DNA of 46,406 nucleotides from Rothia mucilaginosa (GCF_001061665.1 NZ_JVSP01000010.1:1-46406), one strand, 5' to 3'; positions 1-9,523 are shown, counted from the stretch's first letter. The notes: a model not told the origin generated them from the letters alone. A program made the numbers and translations.

Positions 1-242
1 CCATCAACTACAGCCGCCGCTGCGGCGACCTTGGTCTCGTAGTCGTATTTGGTGTGTTTTACTCCCATGGCAAGAAGCCCGCCCTTCCCGATGACGCGGT
101 ACATTTTCTGCCACTCTCTCACAGTCGCGGCAGACACACCAAGCTTCCTGGCGGTCAAACGACAGCCAAATCCTTTCTCGAACATTTGCGCTGCCTGTTT
201 CCGAAGCAAACGATCATGTCTCGATCCCAGATGCACGGACAT
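1..242 (-). CDS. IS3-family transposase OrfA, N-terminal part (runs off the window)
   Basis: The frame opens at ATG 242 and stays open to base 1, giving about 80 residues. It reads MSVHLGSRHDRLLRK, then a helix-turn-helix stretch (LTARKLGVSAATVREW, about residues 33-48), then KHTKYDYETKVAAA. The last motif is typical of IS150-type first frames, which bind the element's terminal repeats and normally make the fused transposase by frameshifting. A strong AGGAGG sits seven bases before the ATG and fixes the start. The class is well supported; whether the element is active is unknown because the catalytic DDE part lies outside. Confidence 0.75.
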   Translation of the reverse strand, partial: MSVHLGSRHDRLLRKQAAQMFEKGFGCRLTARKLGVSAATVREWQKMYRVIGKGGLLAMGVKHTKYDYETKVAAAAAVVD

Positions 243-247
243 GAAAA

Positions 248-295
248 GCCTCCTGTTTCTTGGACTTTATTTTCGTTGTCCAAGAAACGGGAGGC
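248..295. repeat. Inverted repeat/hairpin at the IS end
   Basis: Arms at 248-265 and 278-295 match at 17 of 18 positions around a 12-base loop. The inner arm contains the AGGAGG ribosome binding site of the transposase frame, so a transcript entering from outside would fold it into the stem. Confidence 0.8.
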
Positions 296-371
296 AGTTC
301 AAGAGTATCCGATGCGGGGGCTTTTTACGCCCGCTCACGGGCGAAAACTATGGGGAGGCTCGGCGAAGCGA

Positions 372-1163
372 CTACTGAATCACGAAGTTCACCCGGGTCG
401 AGGTTACGCCGTTCACCGTTGCGGTTGCCCAGTAGGAACCCTTCTGGGCGTTCGAAGCGGCGGAGCAGCCCAGAACGTTGATCTTGCGATCCCAGGCCAG
501 GTCGGTTGCGCCCTCGGCGCCCGCGGCAACCTCAGCCTTCGGCAGGGTGGTCGCGGTGCACAGGCTACGGGTGTACACCTGCGCCGATCCCGAGGTGATG
601 TTCAGGTCCACGCCGGTATTCGCGCCCTCGCCACCCACGGCGCAGGGGGTCTTCGAGGAGTTCGTGTAGGTCACGTGGAACGAGACCTGCTCACCCGCGG
701 CGAACGTGCGCTTAGCGGGGGTAACGGTCACCTTCAGGTCGTTCGCGGTGCAGGCTGCCACCACACCCGCCGCGCTTGCGCTCGGGGTGGCGGAGGGGGT
801 GGCCTGCGCGGTCTTGGCCTCGCTCGGCTTTGCCTCGGGGCTCTTGGTTTCAGCCGCCTTGGTCTCGGTGGCATTAGGGGAGGCACTCTTGGTCGTCGTC
901 TCGCTCGGGGAGGCAGAAGGACTTGCCGAGGCGGAGGTGCTTGCCGAGGCCGTTTCGGAAGGGCGCGCGCTGAAGCTCTGGAAGGGCGCACCGGTGGCCG
1001 TCGCGGTGGAGGCGACGGTGGCGTCCTTCTTGTTATTAATCATGCCGACGATGCTCGTCACGCCCGCAACCAGCAGGAGAATGACGGCGAGCAGGGCAAC
1101 AACCGCCACGATGCGACGGCGGCGGTAAACTTCGGGAGGCAGAACGGGACCGTTTTCAGACAT
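372..1163 (-). CDS. Membrane-anchored surface protein with Ser/Thr/Ala-rich stalk
   Basis: 263 residues. A short cytoplasmic tail ending in RRRR (residues 14-17) precedes one membrane helix (about 19-41). A low-complexity stalk rich in Ser, Ala, Thr, Pro, Glu and Lys follows (about 48-133), then a compact outer domain of about 130 residues. That domain holds four cysteines, enough for two disulfides, and a beta-rich pattern with FHVTYTNSSKTPC, suggesting an immunoglobulin-like fold. The topology is clear, but I do not recognise a named family; DUF4232-like is a guess. No Shine-Dalgarno is visible, and a TATCCT box lies six bases before the ATG, so the message may be leaderless. It diverges from mutY with 92 bases between the starts. 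Confidence 0.78.
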   Translation of the reverse strand: MSENGPVLPPEVYRRRRIVAVVALLAVILLLVAGVTSIVGMINNKKDATVASTATATGAPFQSFSARPSETASASTSASASPSASPSETTTKSASPNATETKAAETKSPEAKPSEAKTAQATPSATPSASAAGVVAACTANDLKVTVTPAKRTFAAGEQVSFHVTYTNSSKTPCAVGGEGANTGVDLNITSGSAQVYTRSLCTATTLPKAEVAAGAEGATDLAWDRKINVLGCSAASNAQKGSYWATATVNGVTSTRVNFVIQ

Positions 1164-1255
1164 ACTCTAAGGATACCGGGTTTCAACCTTAGATTCACCA
1201 TGAACCCATACCATGCCGTTTTGGGAATATATAGCCCATGACGTAGGCTTTTCTG

Positions 1256-2272
1256 ATGATTCCAGAAGCAGCAGACCCCGCAAATCACCTCCCACAAGGC
1301 ATCAAGCCGCACCTTCTGCACGAACGCATTAACGGTTGGTTCCTGCAGAACGCACGCGACCTGCCCTGGCGCCGCGACGACTGCTCGCCCTGGGGCGTGA
1401 TGGTCAGCGAATTCATGCTACAGCAGACCCCCGTCAAGCGCGTCCTGCCCGTCTGGGAGGAGTGGATGCGCCGCTGGCCCACCCCCGCAGACCTGGCCGC
1501 CGAGCCCGTCTCGGAGGCGGTGCGCGCCTGGGGTCGCCTGGGTTACCCGCGCCGCGCTCAGCGCCTGCACGGGGCTGCCGTGGCGATTGTGGAGCGGCAT
1601 GATGGTAAGGTTCCCGCCGACCACGATGCGCTCCTCGACCTGCCGGGCGTGGGCTCCTACACGGCCGCCGCCATCAGCGTTTTCGCGTTCGGCCTGCGAG
1701 AGACGGTCATCGACACGAATATTCGCCGCGTGCACGCCCGCGCCGTCAGCGGCAAGGCCCTCCCCTCCCGCTCGCTGACGGCCGCCGAAACCCGCCTGGC
1801 CGAGGCACTCATGCCCGCCGATACCCCAACCTCCTGCGTGTGGAACGCGGCGACCATGGAGCTCGGTGCGCTGGTCTGCACCGCGAAGTCCCCGACCTGC
1901 GAGCAGTGCCCCGTGCAGGATGTGTGCGCCTGGATTGCGGCCGGCCGACCCGATGCTGAGTACACGCCAAAGGGCCAGGCCTGGCACGGCACGGACCGCC
2001 AGGTGCGCGGCGCCGTCATGGCGGTTCTCCGCGCCGCCCACGAGCCCGTGGAGCGCAGCCTCATCCTGGGCGCAGCCTCGGCCACCGGCGCTGCCGCCTC
2101 GCCCGACCTGGTGTTCCCCGCGAATGTTCCGGCCGAGGTGCACCGCCCGCTCAAGGCGTTGTACGCACTCTCCCCCGCCTCCGAACAGCTGCAGCGCTGC
2201 TACGCGGGCCTTCTGGCTGATTCTCTGGCCCGTGAGGTACCGGAGGGCGGGCGGGTACTCGTCTCGCTTTAG
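1256..2272 (+). CDS. mutY: A/G-specific adenine glycosylase MutY
   Basis: Removes adenine mispaired with guanine or 8-oxoguanine and starts base excision repair. 338 residues. Visible features: the SEFMLQQT motif with catalytic Glu52, a helix-hairpin-helix LPGVGSYTAAAI (about 129-140), catalytic Asp153 in VIDTNIRRV, and four cluster cysteines at 208, 215, 218 and 224 in the C-x6-C-x2-C-x5-C pattern of the [4Fe-4S] loop. The C-terminal part after residue 235 is short and I see no clear NUDIX-like recognition domain, as in several actinobacterial members. It stands alone on the plus strand and ends at a strong terminator shared with clpC. Confidence 0.95.
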   Translation: MIPEAADPANHLPQGIKPHLLHERINGWFLQNARDLPWRRDDCSPWGVMVSEFMLQQTPVKRVLPVWEEWMRRWPTPADLAAEPVSEAVRAWGRLGYPRRAQRLHGAAVAIVERHDGKVPADHDALLDLPGVGSYTAAAISVFAFGLRETVIDTNIRRVHARAVSGKALPSRSLTAAETRLAEALMPADTPTSCVWNAATMELGALVCTAKSPTCEQCPVQDVCAWIAAGRPDAEYTPKGQAWHGTDRQVRGAVMAVLRAAHEPVERSLILGAASATGAAASPDLVFPANVPAEVHRPLKALYALSPASEQLQRCYAGLLADSLAREVPEGGRVLVSL

Positions 2273-2301
2273 AAAGGCCCCAGAGGGCCTTAGAATGCGC
2301 A

Positions 2302-2351
2302 AAACGCCCGAGGGGCGGCGCCGAATAACCGGTACCGCCCCTCGGGCGTTT
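2302..2351. terminator. Bidirectional terminator between mutY and clpC
   Basis: Perfect 17-bp arms at 2302-2318 and 2335-2351. The outer ends carry A- and T-runs suitable for both strands, and the hairpin lies between two convergent genes. Confidence 0.9.
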
Positions 2352-2371
2352 ATTGCGCTAGAGCCTAGCGC

Positions 2372-4942
2372 CTAGTCGTTACCCTGGCCCTCGCGGACCT
2401 CGGAAGCGGGAGCCTCGGAAGACTCGCCCTCCTTCGCGGGCTCCTTCACGGACTCCAGGGAGAGCTCCTTCATCGGCTGAGACGAGAAGACGAACTTCGC
2501 GGAGTCGCCCTCGCCCTCAACGTCCACGGTGATCTTCTCGCCGGGCTTGATGTCGCCGAAGAGAATCTTCTCGGACAGGGCGTCCTCGATGTTGCGTTGC
2601 ATCTCGCGGCGCAGCGGGCGGGCACCCATAGCCGGGTCGTAACCCTTGGCTGCCATGAGGGCCTTTGCCGCGTTGGTCAGCTCGATGGACATATCCTGCT
2701 CCGCCAGGCGCTTGGCCAGGCGACCCACGAACAGGTCTACAATCTGCAGAATCTCGGATTCCGAGAGCTGCGGGAAGACGATAATGTCATCCACACGGTT
2801 CAGGAACTCGGGACGGAAGTGCTCCTTGAGGCTTTCCATCACGCGAGCCTGCATGCGCTCGTAATCGGCGGCGGAATCATCCATGGCCTGGAAACCAACC
2901 GGGATGCGGCGGTTCACATCGCGGGAACCCAGGTTGGTGGTCATGATGATCACGGTGTTCTTGAAGTCCACCACGCGACCCTGCGAGTCGGTCAGGCGGC
3001 CGTCCTCAAGAATCTGCAGCAGCGAGTTGAACAGGTCGGAGTGAGCCTTCTCCACCTCGTCGAACAGGACCACGGAGAAGGGCTTGCGGCGCACCTTCTC
3101 GGTCAGCTGACCGCCCTCTTCGTAACCAACGTATCCGGGAGGGGCACCGAACAGACGGGAGACGGTGTGCTTCTCCTGGTACTCGGACATGTCCAGGGTG
3201 ATGAGGGCGTCCTCGTCACCGAAGAGGAACTCGGCCAGGGCCTTAGCAAGCTCGGTCTTACCCACACCGGTCGGACCTGCGAAGATGAACGAGCCACCGG
3301 GACGGTGCGGATCCTTCAGACCCGCACGGGTACGACGAATCGCACGGGACAGGGCCGCAATGGCGTGCTCCTGACCGATGACGCGCTTGTGGAGCTCCTG
3401 CTCCATGGTCAGCAGGCGGCTGGACTCTTCCTCGGTGATCTTGTAGACGGGCACGCCGGTGGAGGCGGCCAGAACCTCGGAAATCACCTCGGGGGTCACG
3501 ACGCCGTAGGCGTCTCCGCCGCCCTCGCGCCATTCCTTCTCTGCGGCTTCCTTCTCGGCCAGGACCTTCTGCTCCTGGTCGCGCAGGCCGGCTGCCTTCT
3601 CGTAATCCTGCGAGTTGATGGCCTCTTCCTTCTGCTGGCGCAGCTTGGCGGCCTTCTCGTCCAGAATCTTAATTTCCGGCGGAGCGGTCATGCGCTTGAT
3701 GCGCAGGCGAGCACCGGCCTCGTCAATCAGGTCGACGGCCTTATCCGGCAGGAAGCGGTCGGAGATGTAGCGTGCCGCGAGGTTCACGGCGGTCTCAATC
3801 GCCTCGTCGGTGATGGTGACACGGTGGTGAGCCTCGTACTTATCGCGCACACCCTTCAGAATCTGCACGGCGAGCTCCTGGGAGGGCTCGTCCACCAGAA
3901 TCGGCTGGAAGCGGCGCTCCAGGGCGGCGTCCTTCTCGATGTGCTTGCGGTACTCGTCCAGGGTGGTTGCACCGATGGTCTGCAGCTCGCCTCGAGCCAG
4001 CATGGGCTTGAGGATGGAGGCGGCGTCAATCGCGCCTTCGGCGGCACCGGCACCCACCAGGGTATGGATCTCGTCGATGAACAGAATGATGTCGCCGCGG
4101 GAGCGAATCTCCTTCAGGACCTTCTTCAGGCGCTCTTCAAAGTCACCGCGGTAGCGCGAACCTGCGACCAGGGAGCCGAGATCCAGGGTGTACAGGTGCT
4201 TATCCTTGAGGGTCTCGGGGACGTCACCGTGCACGATGGCCTGGGCCAGGCCCTCAACCACGGCGGTCTTACCCACACCGGGCTCACCGATCAGCACGGG
4301 GTTGTTCTTGGTGCGGCGAGAGAGAACCTGCATGACGCGTTCCATCTCGTGGTGACGGCCAATCACCGGGTCCAGCTCGCCCTCACGCGCTGCGGCGGTG
4401 AGGTTGCGGCCGAACTGATCCAGAATCGTGGAACCCGCGGGAGTGCCTTCGCGAGAGTTACCTGCACCCACGCCGGCAGTTTCCTTCTCGCCGGAGTTGT
4501 TGCCGGGGTAGCCGGAAATCAGGTCCATGACAGCCTGGCGCACGGCGGCGGGCTCAGCGCCCAGCTTAACGAGCACCTGGTTTGCCACGCCCTCGTTCGC
4601 ACGAACCATGCCCAGCAGGATGTGTTCGGTGCCGATGTAGCCGTGGTTCAGCTGAATAGCCTCGCGCATGGACAGTTCGAGAACCTTCTTCGCGCGCGGG
4701 GTAAAGGGGATGTGTCCGTTGGGGGCCTGGGGGCCGGGGCCGACGATGTCCTGAACCTGTTCACGTACTGCGTTCAGGGTAACGCCCAATGATTCCAGGG
4801 CGCGTGCACCGATGCCTTCGCCCTCGTGAATCAGACCGAGCAGAAGGTGTTCGGTACCGATGTAGTTGTGGTTGAGCATGCGTGCCTCTTCCTGGGCAAG
4901 CACCACAACGCGCCGAGCTCGATCGGTAAAGCGTTCAAACAT
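2372..4942 (-). CDS. clpC: ATP-dependent Clp protease ATPase subunit ClpC
   Basis: Hexameric AAA+ unfoldase that feeds substrates to ClpP; it is usually essential in actinobacteria. 856 residues, full length. It has a double Clp-N repeat (about 1-145; compare [13 protein letters not shown] and [13 protein letters not shown]), a first ATPase domain with GEPGVGKT (219-226) and Walker B ILFIDE (286-291), a UVR-like coiled middle region (about 425-470), and a second ATPase domain with GPTGVGKT (556-563). The tail is acidic and variable. The start is fixed by AAGGAG eight bases before the ATG. Gene order with lsr2 and lysS matches other actinobacteria. No clear ClgR or HspR operator could be confirmed upstream. 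Confidence 0.97.
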   Translation of the reverse strand: MFERFTDRARRVVVLAQEEARMLNHNYIGTEHLLLGLIHEGEGIGARALESLGVTLNAVREQVQDIVGPGPQAPNGHIPFTPRAKKVLELSMREAIQLNHGYIGTEHILLGMVRANEGVANQVLVKLGAEPAAVRQAVMDLISGYPGNNSGEKETAGVGAGNSREGTPAGSTILDQFGRNLTAAAREGELDPVIGRHHEMERVMQVLSRRTKNNPVLIGEPGVGKTAVVEGLAQAIVHGDVPETLKDKHLYTLDLGSLVAGSRYRGDFEERLKKVLKEIRSRGDIILFIDEIHTLVGAGAAEGAIDAASILKPMLARGELQTIGATTLDEYRKHIEKDAALERRFQPILVDEPSQELAVQILKGVRDKYEAHHRVTITDEAIETAVNLAARYISDRFLPDKAVDLIDEAGARLRIKRMTAPPEIKILDEKAAKLRQQKEEAINSQDYEKAAGLRDQEQKVLAEKEAAEKEWREGGGDAYGVVTPEVISEVLAASTGVPVYKITEEESSRLLTMEQELHKRVIGQEHAIAALSRAIRRTRAGLKDPHRPGGSFIFAGPTGVGKTELAKALAEFLFGDEDALITLDMSEYQEKHTVSRLFGAPPGYVGYEEGGQLTEKVRRKPFSVVLFDEVEKAHSDLFNSLLQILEDGRLTDSQGRVVDFKNTVIIMTTNLGSRDVNRRIPVGFQAMDDSAADYERMQARVMESLKEHFRPEFLNRVDDIIVFPQLSESEILQIVDLFVGRLAKRLAEQDMSIELTNAAKALMAAKGYDPAMGARPLRREMQRNIEDALSEKILFGDIKPGEKITVDVEGEGDSAKFVFSSQPMKELSLESVKEPAKEGESSEAPASEVREGQGND

Positions 4943-5536
4943 TTACGCACTCCTTGCATTTTCCTATTGATACAAGAGTACGTTGAGTGCCGGGTTTCTG
5001 CCCTGCGCTCGGGCATCTGTTCGCCATCAAGAGAACGGAAAGGGCGCGGGCGGAAGGCAATCGGGGCGGACGGATTCCTTTGCCGGGGCTCGGCAGCGCG
5101 TCCGCTCATCTTTCGAAGCGCCCGGCACCTTTTTGAGGGTCGCCTCGCGACACTCGAATGCACATATTGCCGAACACAAACACAGAAAAATCCACGTATA
5201 GGAATACGATAGGCCCAGATTATCTGCAGAGAATCCCGGATATTGCAGAATATGCACTGTCTTTCAAAGTATATGCACGCCAATCACTCGACGGGGCGAC
5301 AATAATTCCTGGGCTCGCGCGAGAATCTCACTACATGATTCACGACTTCCCCATCATTCCCTAAAGCGCGTAAAAATACATAAAGATATAGATGCCACGA
5401 ACGGGTGAATAATCCAGGAAATAATGACACGCACACTCATCGCTCATGAGTTATTCGCGCGGAGAGAATCAATCTGGGGCTATGCCCTTATAAATACGGA
5501 CGCAATGATATCGACATTCCGTCTGTACATTCTGGC

Positions 5537-5556
5537 GAGTGCAAGAAATTGCACTC
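5537..5556. other. Perfect hairpin with GAAA loop
   Basis: Eight-base arms (5537-5544 and 5549-5556) close a GAAA tetraloop, a stable RNA loop type. It sits in the gene-free stretch and has no T-run, so it is not an obvious terminator. It might belong to a small RNA; nothing else supports this. Confidence 0.4.
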
Positions 5557-5690
5557 TCCGCTGCCAACAATATGTTTTACAAGTAAATTAAACATGCTGG
5601 TGCCTCGGTAGGACACCGCACGCTTTCCCCCACCCTCCAGGATTGATAATTCAAATCCTCACGCCGCGGCCCCGATATTTACCGCCACAT

Positions 5691-5737
5691 AAAAACGCTC
5701 ACGGCGGATAGCAATAATCGCTATCCGCCGTGAGCGT
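5691..5737 (-). terminator. Terminator of lsr2
   Basis: Perfect 18-bp arms at 5695-5712 and 5720-5737 with a seven-base loop. On the minus strand the stem is followed by five T residues (5695-5691), a classic Rho-independent signal 49 bases past the lsr2 stop. Confidence 0.92.
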
Positions 5738-5785
5738 ACACAATGCATTTGCTCCGCGCGGAGCAAAACCCGAAGGGGCTAGAGA

Positions 5786-6136
5786 TTAAGCCTGTTCCTT
5801 CATTGCTGCGTAGTATGCATCCTGAATGTCCTGGTGGATGCGGCCACGGTCGGAAACCTTGTGGCCGTTAGCCTTAGCCCACTCGCGAATCGCTGCGGTC
5901 TCGGGGTTACGCTTGACCGGAGCGGCGGTACCGCGGGGTGCGCGGGTGCGCTGAGCGGAGCCCTGCACGCGGCGGGACTTAGCTACGAAGGGACGGATAG
6001 CGTCGCGCAGACGTGCGGCGTTTGCGGAGGACAAATCAATCTCGTAGTGAGCGCCATCCAGGCCGAAGCGGATGGTCTCGTCGGCGGGGCCGCCGTCCAA
6101 ATCGTCTTCAAGGATGATACGAACCTTCTGTGCCAT
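5786..6136 (-). CDS. lsr2: Nucleoid-associated protein Lsr2
   Basis: Small H-NS-like protein that coats and silences AT-rich DNA. 116 residues from the ATG at 6136; an upstream in-frame ATG at 6163 is rejected because GGGAGGTG lies directly before 6136 and family members begin with MAQKV. The N-terminal dimerisation domain ([16 protein letters not shown]) and the C-terminal DNA-binding domain ([18 protein letters not shown]) are both present, including the RGR AT-hook-like triplet that enters the minor groove. It is flanked on both sides by AT-rich DNA, fitting known autoregulation in the family (inference). The linker carries basic patches ([14 protein letters not shown]). Confidence 0.96.
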   Translation of the reverse strand: MAQKVRIILEDDLDGGPADETIRFGLDGAHYEIDLSSANAARLRDAIRPFVAKSRRVQGSAQRTRAPRGTAAPVKRNPETAAIREWAKANGHKVSDRGRIHQDIQDAYYAAMKEQA

Positions 6137-6934
6137 AAATGGCACCTCCCTCATCTGTTGCATATATCCTATGGGCGCAAAACCCTGAAGCCCCTATCGA
6201 AAATTGATAGAGAAAAAGTGTGCCGGATATACATATGTACTAATTTCCTATATATCGTAACAGAAATACCGGAGGCGTTCATTGCGCAAACCGGCAAAAT
6301 AGACGGGTAAATAACACCCGAGAATAATATGAGGAATATTTTCGGGAATATCGTCCCCAAATCATCGGCAATACGGAGGCTGTTCTCTGTACGCATATTA
6401 TCGCCTCCGCTGTGCGGGTCGGCTCATTAAATAGCCCACCGGTCGAACGCTAGAGACGCGCCGCGTGCATTTGAATGGTGCGCGTCAGGAAATCAGCAGG
6501 AATAATCTCGCGGATAATCCTTCATCCCGCGCGGAACGGCAAAACTATCTCAACGGTATATTCCACACCCGCACGCCCCTATTCATTGCGAATCCGTAAG
6601 TCTTCACCGAGAATACTTTTCGCTCGCCGTCCCCATATACGGCTGACTAGCCAAAACTAAGCTCAGCCGGAGAATTTCAAACCGATAAAAGCCGCCCGAT
6701 AACACCACATCCGAAAGCGCCGAAGCAAAAACGCCGAGATGAAAACACGACTACGAGAAACACGGAGCCGAGCCCGCCCGAGCCCTTTTAGGGCTGAGTA
6801 CCGGATTCACTCGGGCAGGGCATACGAGAGCGGGGGCCGCGAGCGCACACGCGCCCGCGGCCCCCGCCGCGTTCAAACCCGGAACGCCCCGCGCAAACAT
6901 GCGCGGAACGAGTCCGGGCCCTCAAGATAAGAAA
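6137..6934. other. AT-rich gene-free region upstream of lsr2
   Basis: Nearly 800 bases without a convincing gene. The part up to about 6660 is rich in A, T and TATA-like words and must include the lsr2 promoter. It also holds a 7-bp stem (6374-6380 with 6403-6409). The part next to lysS is GC-rich and contains a 12-bp hairpin (6830-6841 with 6856-6867) that may end lysS transcription, although it lacks a T-run. Confidence 0.6.
6830..6867 (-). terminator. Possible terminator downstream of lysS
   Basis: Perfect 12-bp GC-rich arms (6830-6841, 6856-6867) about 70 bases after the lysS stop. No T-run follows on the minus strand, so the role is uncertain. Confidence 0.5.
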
Positions 6935-8518
6935 TTAAGCTTCCGGCTTCATGAGCGGGAACAGAATCGTCTCGCGAATACCGGGCTGACGCACCACGGT
7001 ACCCGGACGCTCCAGGTCCTGGTCGCCGGCCAGCAGCATAATCAGACGATCGATGCCCAGACCAATGCCACCCATCGGGGGTGCACCGTGCTCCAGGGCG
7101 CGCAGGAAGTCCTCATCCAGCTCCATCGCCTCATCGTCACCGGCGGCAGCCAGCAGCGACTGGGCGGTCAGACGCTCACGCTGAATCACCGGGTCAATCA
7201 GCTCGGAGAACGCGGTACCGCGCTCCATGCCGCCGATAATCAGGTCCCAGGCCTCAATCAGCGGCGCACCGGAACGGTGCGGGCGGGCCAGCGGCTGGGC
7301 GCTCGGCGGGTAATCGTACACGAAGGTCGGGTTCACCAGGGTCGGCTCGACAATCTCGCCGAAGAGCTCGATGACGAGCTTCTCTGCGTCCCACTTCGGG
7401 TCGATATCAACCTCGTGCTTCTCGGCAATCTCGCGCAGAACGGACGCGTCGGTCTCCGGGGTAATCTCGACGCCCACGGCCTCGGACAGGCCCGGGTACA
7501 CGCCAACCCACTTCCACTCGCCGAACAGGTCAATGGTGCCGCGCTCGGTCTCGATGCGCTCGGTACCGACGGCCTTGGCGCAGCTCTGGATAATCTCCTT
7601 CATGCGCTCGGCCATTACGAACTGGTCGGCGTACGCCTCGTAGCACTCCAGGGTGGTGAACTCGGGGCTGTGAGTCGAGTCGACGCCCTCGTTGCGGAAC
7701 ACGCGACCAATCTCGTACACGCGCTCAATACCGCCCACCACGGCGCGCTTGAGCGGCAGCTCGGTCGCGATGCGCATGGTCATCGGCTGGTCGAAAGCGT
7801 TCAGGTGGGTGCGGAACGGACGAGCCGTCGCGCCACCGTGAATCAACTGCAGGACCGGGGTCTCAACCTCAACGTAGCCGTGCTCATCCAGCACGCGGCG
7901 CACGGTGCGGGTAATCAGGGCACGCTTCTTCACCAGCTCGCGGGCCTCCTCGCGCACCATCAGGTCCAGGTAGCGCTGACGCACGCGGGTTTCCTCGTTC
8001 AGGTCCTTGTGCAGAACCGGCATGGGGCGGATAGCCTTCGAGGCCATCTTCCAGTCGGTCACCATGATCGACAGCTCACCGCGGCGAGACACAATCACGC
8101 GGCCGGTCACGAACACGTGGTCACCCAGGTCAACCAGGGACTTCCACTCGGCCAGGGACTCCTCGCCCACCTCAGCCAGCGACAGCATCGCCTGGATGCG
8201 CTTACCCTCGGTACCGCCCTGCAGGGTCGCAAAGCACAGCTTACCGGTGTTACGAACGAACACCACGCGGCCGCCCACGTGCACCACGCGGTCGGTCTCG
8301 TCGCCAGCCTTCAGCTCGCCGGACTCCAGCTTCGGGTCGTACTCGGCGCGCAGATCCTCGATGTGGTTGGGCTCCACACGGTTACCCTCGGAATCCAGCA
8401 AGCCCACCGGGTATGCCTCACGACCCGACTCAATCAGCTTCGCGCGCTTCTCCAGGCGAATCTGCATCTGCTCGGACATATCAGCAATCGCCGGTGCGGC
8501 GTGGTGCTCAGTGCTCAC
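6935..8518 (-). CDS. lysS: Lysyl-tRNA synthetase, class II
   Basis: Charges tRNA-Lys with lysine using ATP. 527 residues, slightly longer than the usual 490-510. An OB-fold anticodon-binding domain fills roughly residues 60-180 (for example VVHVGGRVVFVRNTGK). The class II core follows, with motif 2 in VFRNEGVDSTHSPEFT and motif 3 as GIGLGIDR near the C-terminus. The N-terminal extension (MSTEHHAAPAIADMSEQ) is short and unremarkable. It lies 57 bases after panC on the same strand and is probably cotranscribed with it. Confidence 0.97.
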   Translation of the reverse strand: MSTEHHAAPAIADMSEQMQIRLEKRAKLIESGREAYPVGLLDSEGNRVEPNHIEDLRAEYDPKLESGELKAGDETDRVVHVGGRVVFVRNTGKLCFATLQGGTEGKRIQAMLSLAEVGEESLAEWKSLVDLGDHVFVTGRVIVSRRGELSIMVTDWKMASKAIRPMPVLHKDLNEETRVRQRYLDLMVREEARELVKKRALITRTVRRVLDEHGYVEVETPVLQLIHGGATARPFRTHLNAFDQPMTMRIATELPLKRAVVGGIERVYEIGRVFRNEGVDSTHSPEFTTLECYEAYADQFVMAERMKEIIQSCAKAVGTERIETERGTIDLFGEWKWVGVYPGLSEAVGVEITPETDASVLREIAEKHEVDIDPKWDAEKLVIELFGEIVEPTLVNPTFVYDYPPSAQPLARPHRSGAPLIEAWDLIIGGMERGTAFSELIDPVIQRERLTAQSLLAAAGDDEAMELDEDFLRALEHGAPPMGGIGLGIDRLIMLLAGDQDLERPGTVVRQPGIRETILFPLMKPEA

Positions 8519-8575
8519 GGTGATACCTATCTGTGTAGTGTGTTGGGAAGTCTCTAAACGAAATTCAGCGAACGC

Positions 8576-9523
8576 TTAGCGCAGGTCCATGTTGTCAATC
8601 AGGCGGGTCGGGCCCACATACGCGGCGACCAGGGCCAGCACGCGCTCCGATTCCTCGGTCGGCTCGCCGAAGGTCATCGGATCGACCAGTTCCAGGTAAT
8701 CGAGGCGCACGCCCGGGGTGGAGTTGATGCGCTCGCGCGCGCCCTCCAGGTCAATCTCGTGGAAGCCGCGGTTCAGCGAGTTCTCGCGCAGCATGGCCAG
8801 GGTGCGGGAGAGCACCAGAGCCGATTCGCGCTCCTCATCCGACAGATAGCCGTTGCGCGAAGAGAGGGCCAGGCCGTTATCGTCGCGCACAATGGCCACG
8901 GGGCGCAGGGTCACGTCGTGGTTGAAGTCGTGAACCATGCGCTGAATCAGGATGTACTGCTGGGCGTCCTTCTGGCCGAAGTACGCGTTCACCGGGTGTG
9001 AGCCGGCGGCGGGGCGAATGATGTTGAAGAACTTATTCACCACGGTCAGCACGCCGTCGAAGTGTCCGGGGCGAGTTGCGCCCTCGAACTTGGTGCCCAG
9101 CTCACCGCTCGAGATGCGGATCAGCGGGTCGCCGTCGGGGTACATCTCCTCCACCGAGGGGGCGAAGATGATGCTCACGCCGGCGGCACCAGCCAGCTCG
9201 GCGTCGGCCTCGAGAGTACGCGGGTACGCCTCGTAGTCCTCGCCGGGGCCGAATTGCAGCGGGTTCACAAACACAGAGGCGACAACAACATCGTTCTGCT
9301 CGGAAGCGCGGCGCAACAGGGTGGCGTGGCCATCGTGGAGGGCACCCATAGTGGGCACGTAACCCAGGGTGGCGGTACGGTACTGAACGTCAGTGCCGTT
9401 CTGCTCCGCCTCGAGGCGGGCAGCACGGTCCAGGGCGTCCTGCGCGGTGGCCAAAGCCTGCGCGATAGCGGTGCGGAACTCCGCAATGGTGGTCACGACG
9501 CGGGGCATCGAAGTCTCAGTCAT
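8576..9523 (-). CDS. panC: Pantothenate synthetase (pantoate--beta-alanine ligase)
   Basis: Joins pantoate and beta-alanine with ATP to make pantothenate, the vitamin B5 precursor of coenzyme A. 315 residues. The HIGH-type motif is PTMGALHDGH (residues 57-66). It sits roughly 28 residues later than usual because of an Ala/Asp/Glu-rich insertion (about 24-48), which is odd but in frame. YFGQKDAQQ and LSSRNGYLS (the KMSKS-equivalent) are present. The start overlaps the stop of the preceding gene by four bases (ATGA), so the two are translationally coupled. In mycobacteria panD normally follows; here lysS does. Confidence 0.95.
   Translation of the reverse strand: MTETSMPRVVTTIAEFRTAIAQALATAQDALDRAARLEAEQNGTDVQYRTATLGYVPTMGALHDGHATLLRRASEQNDVVVASVFVNPLQFGPGEDYEAYPRTLEADAELAGAAGVSIIFAPSVEEMYPDGDPLIRISSGELGTKFEGATRPGHFDGVLTVVNKFFNIIRPAAGSHPVNAYFGQKDAQQYILIQRMVHDFNHDVTLRPVAIVRDDNGLALSSRNGYLSDEERESALVLSRTLAMLRENSLNRGFHEIDLEGARERINSTPGVRLDYLELVDPMTFGEPTEESERVLALVAAYVGPTRLIDNMDLR

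Larger units (their letters stand above)
1..301 (-). mobile_element. End of an IS3-family (IS150-like) insertion sequence, cut by window edge
   Basis: The element reads leftwards out of the window. Its outer end appears to be at 301: on the minus strand it begins TGAACTGCCTCCCGTTTC, and from memory this resembles the TGTACTGCACCC... end of IS150. Just inside lies a near-perfect 18-bp dyad, then a strong ribosome binding site and the first transposase frame. Only this end is visible, so completeness, target duplication and the second frame cannot be judged. Confidence 0.72.
4943..5785. other. Gene-free region between clpC and lsr2
   Basis: About 840 bases with no credible gene: short frames here lack ribosome binding sites and family signatures. 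The right half, about 5200-5640, is visibly AT-richer than the surroundings. It holds a small hairpin at 5537-5556 and the lsr2 terminator at 5695-5737. The left end must contain the clpC promoter, but I cannot place it with certainty. Confidence 0.6.

Noticed and set aside
54-1241. Long plus-strand frame of 395 codons
   Set aside because: Antisense to the surface-protein gene. Its product is Gly/Arg/His-rich without any family character; a typical high-GC shadow.
2597-4792. 731-codon frame antisense to clpC
   Set aside because: Mirror of the strongly biased clpC codons; the protein has no recognisable domains.
5591-5675. tRNA-like end with AATTCAAATCC near a GC-rich stretch
   Set aside because: The arm would have an 11-base loop instead of the seven-base T-loop, and no acceptor or anticodon stem fits.
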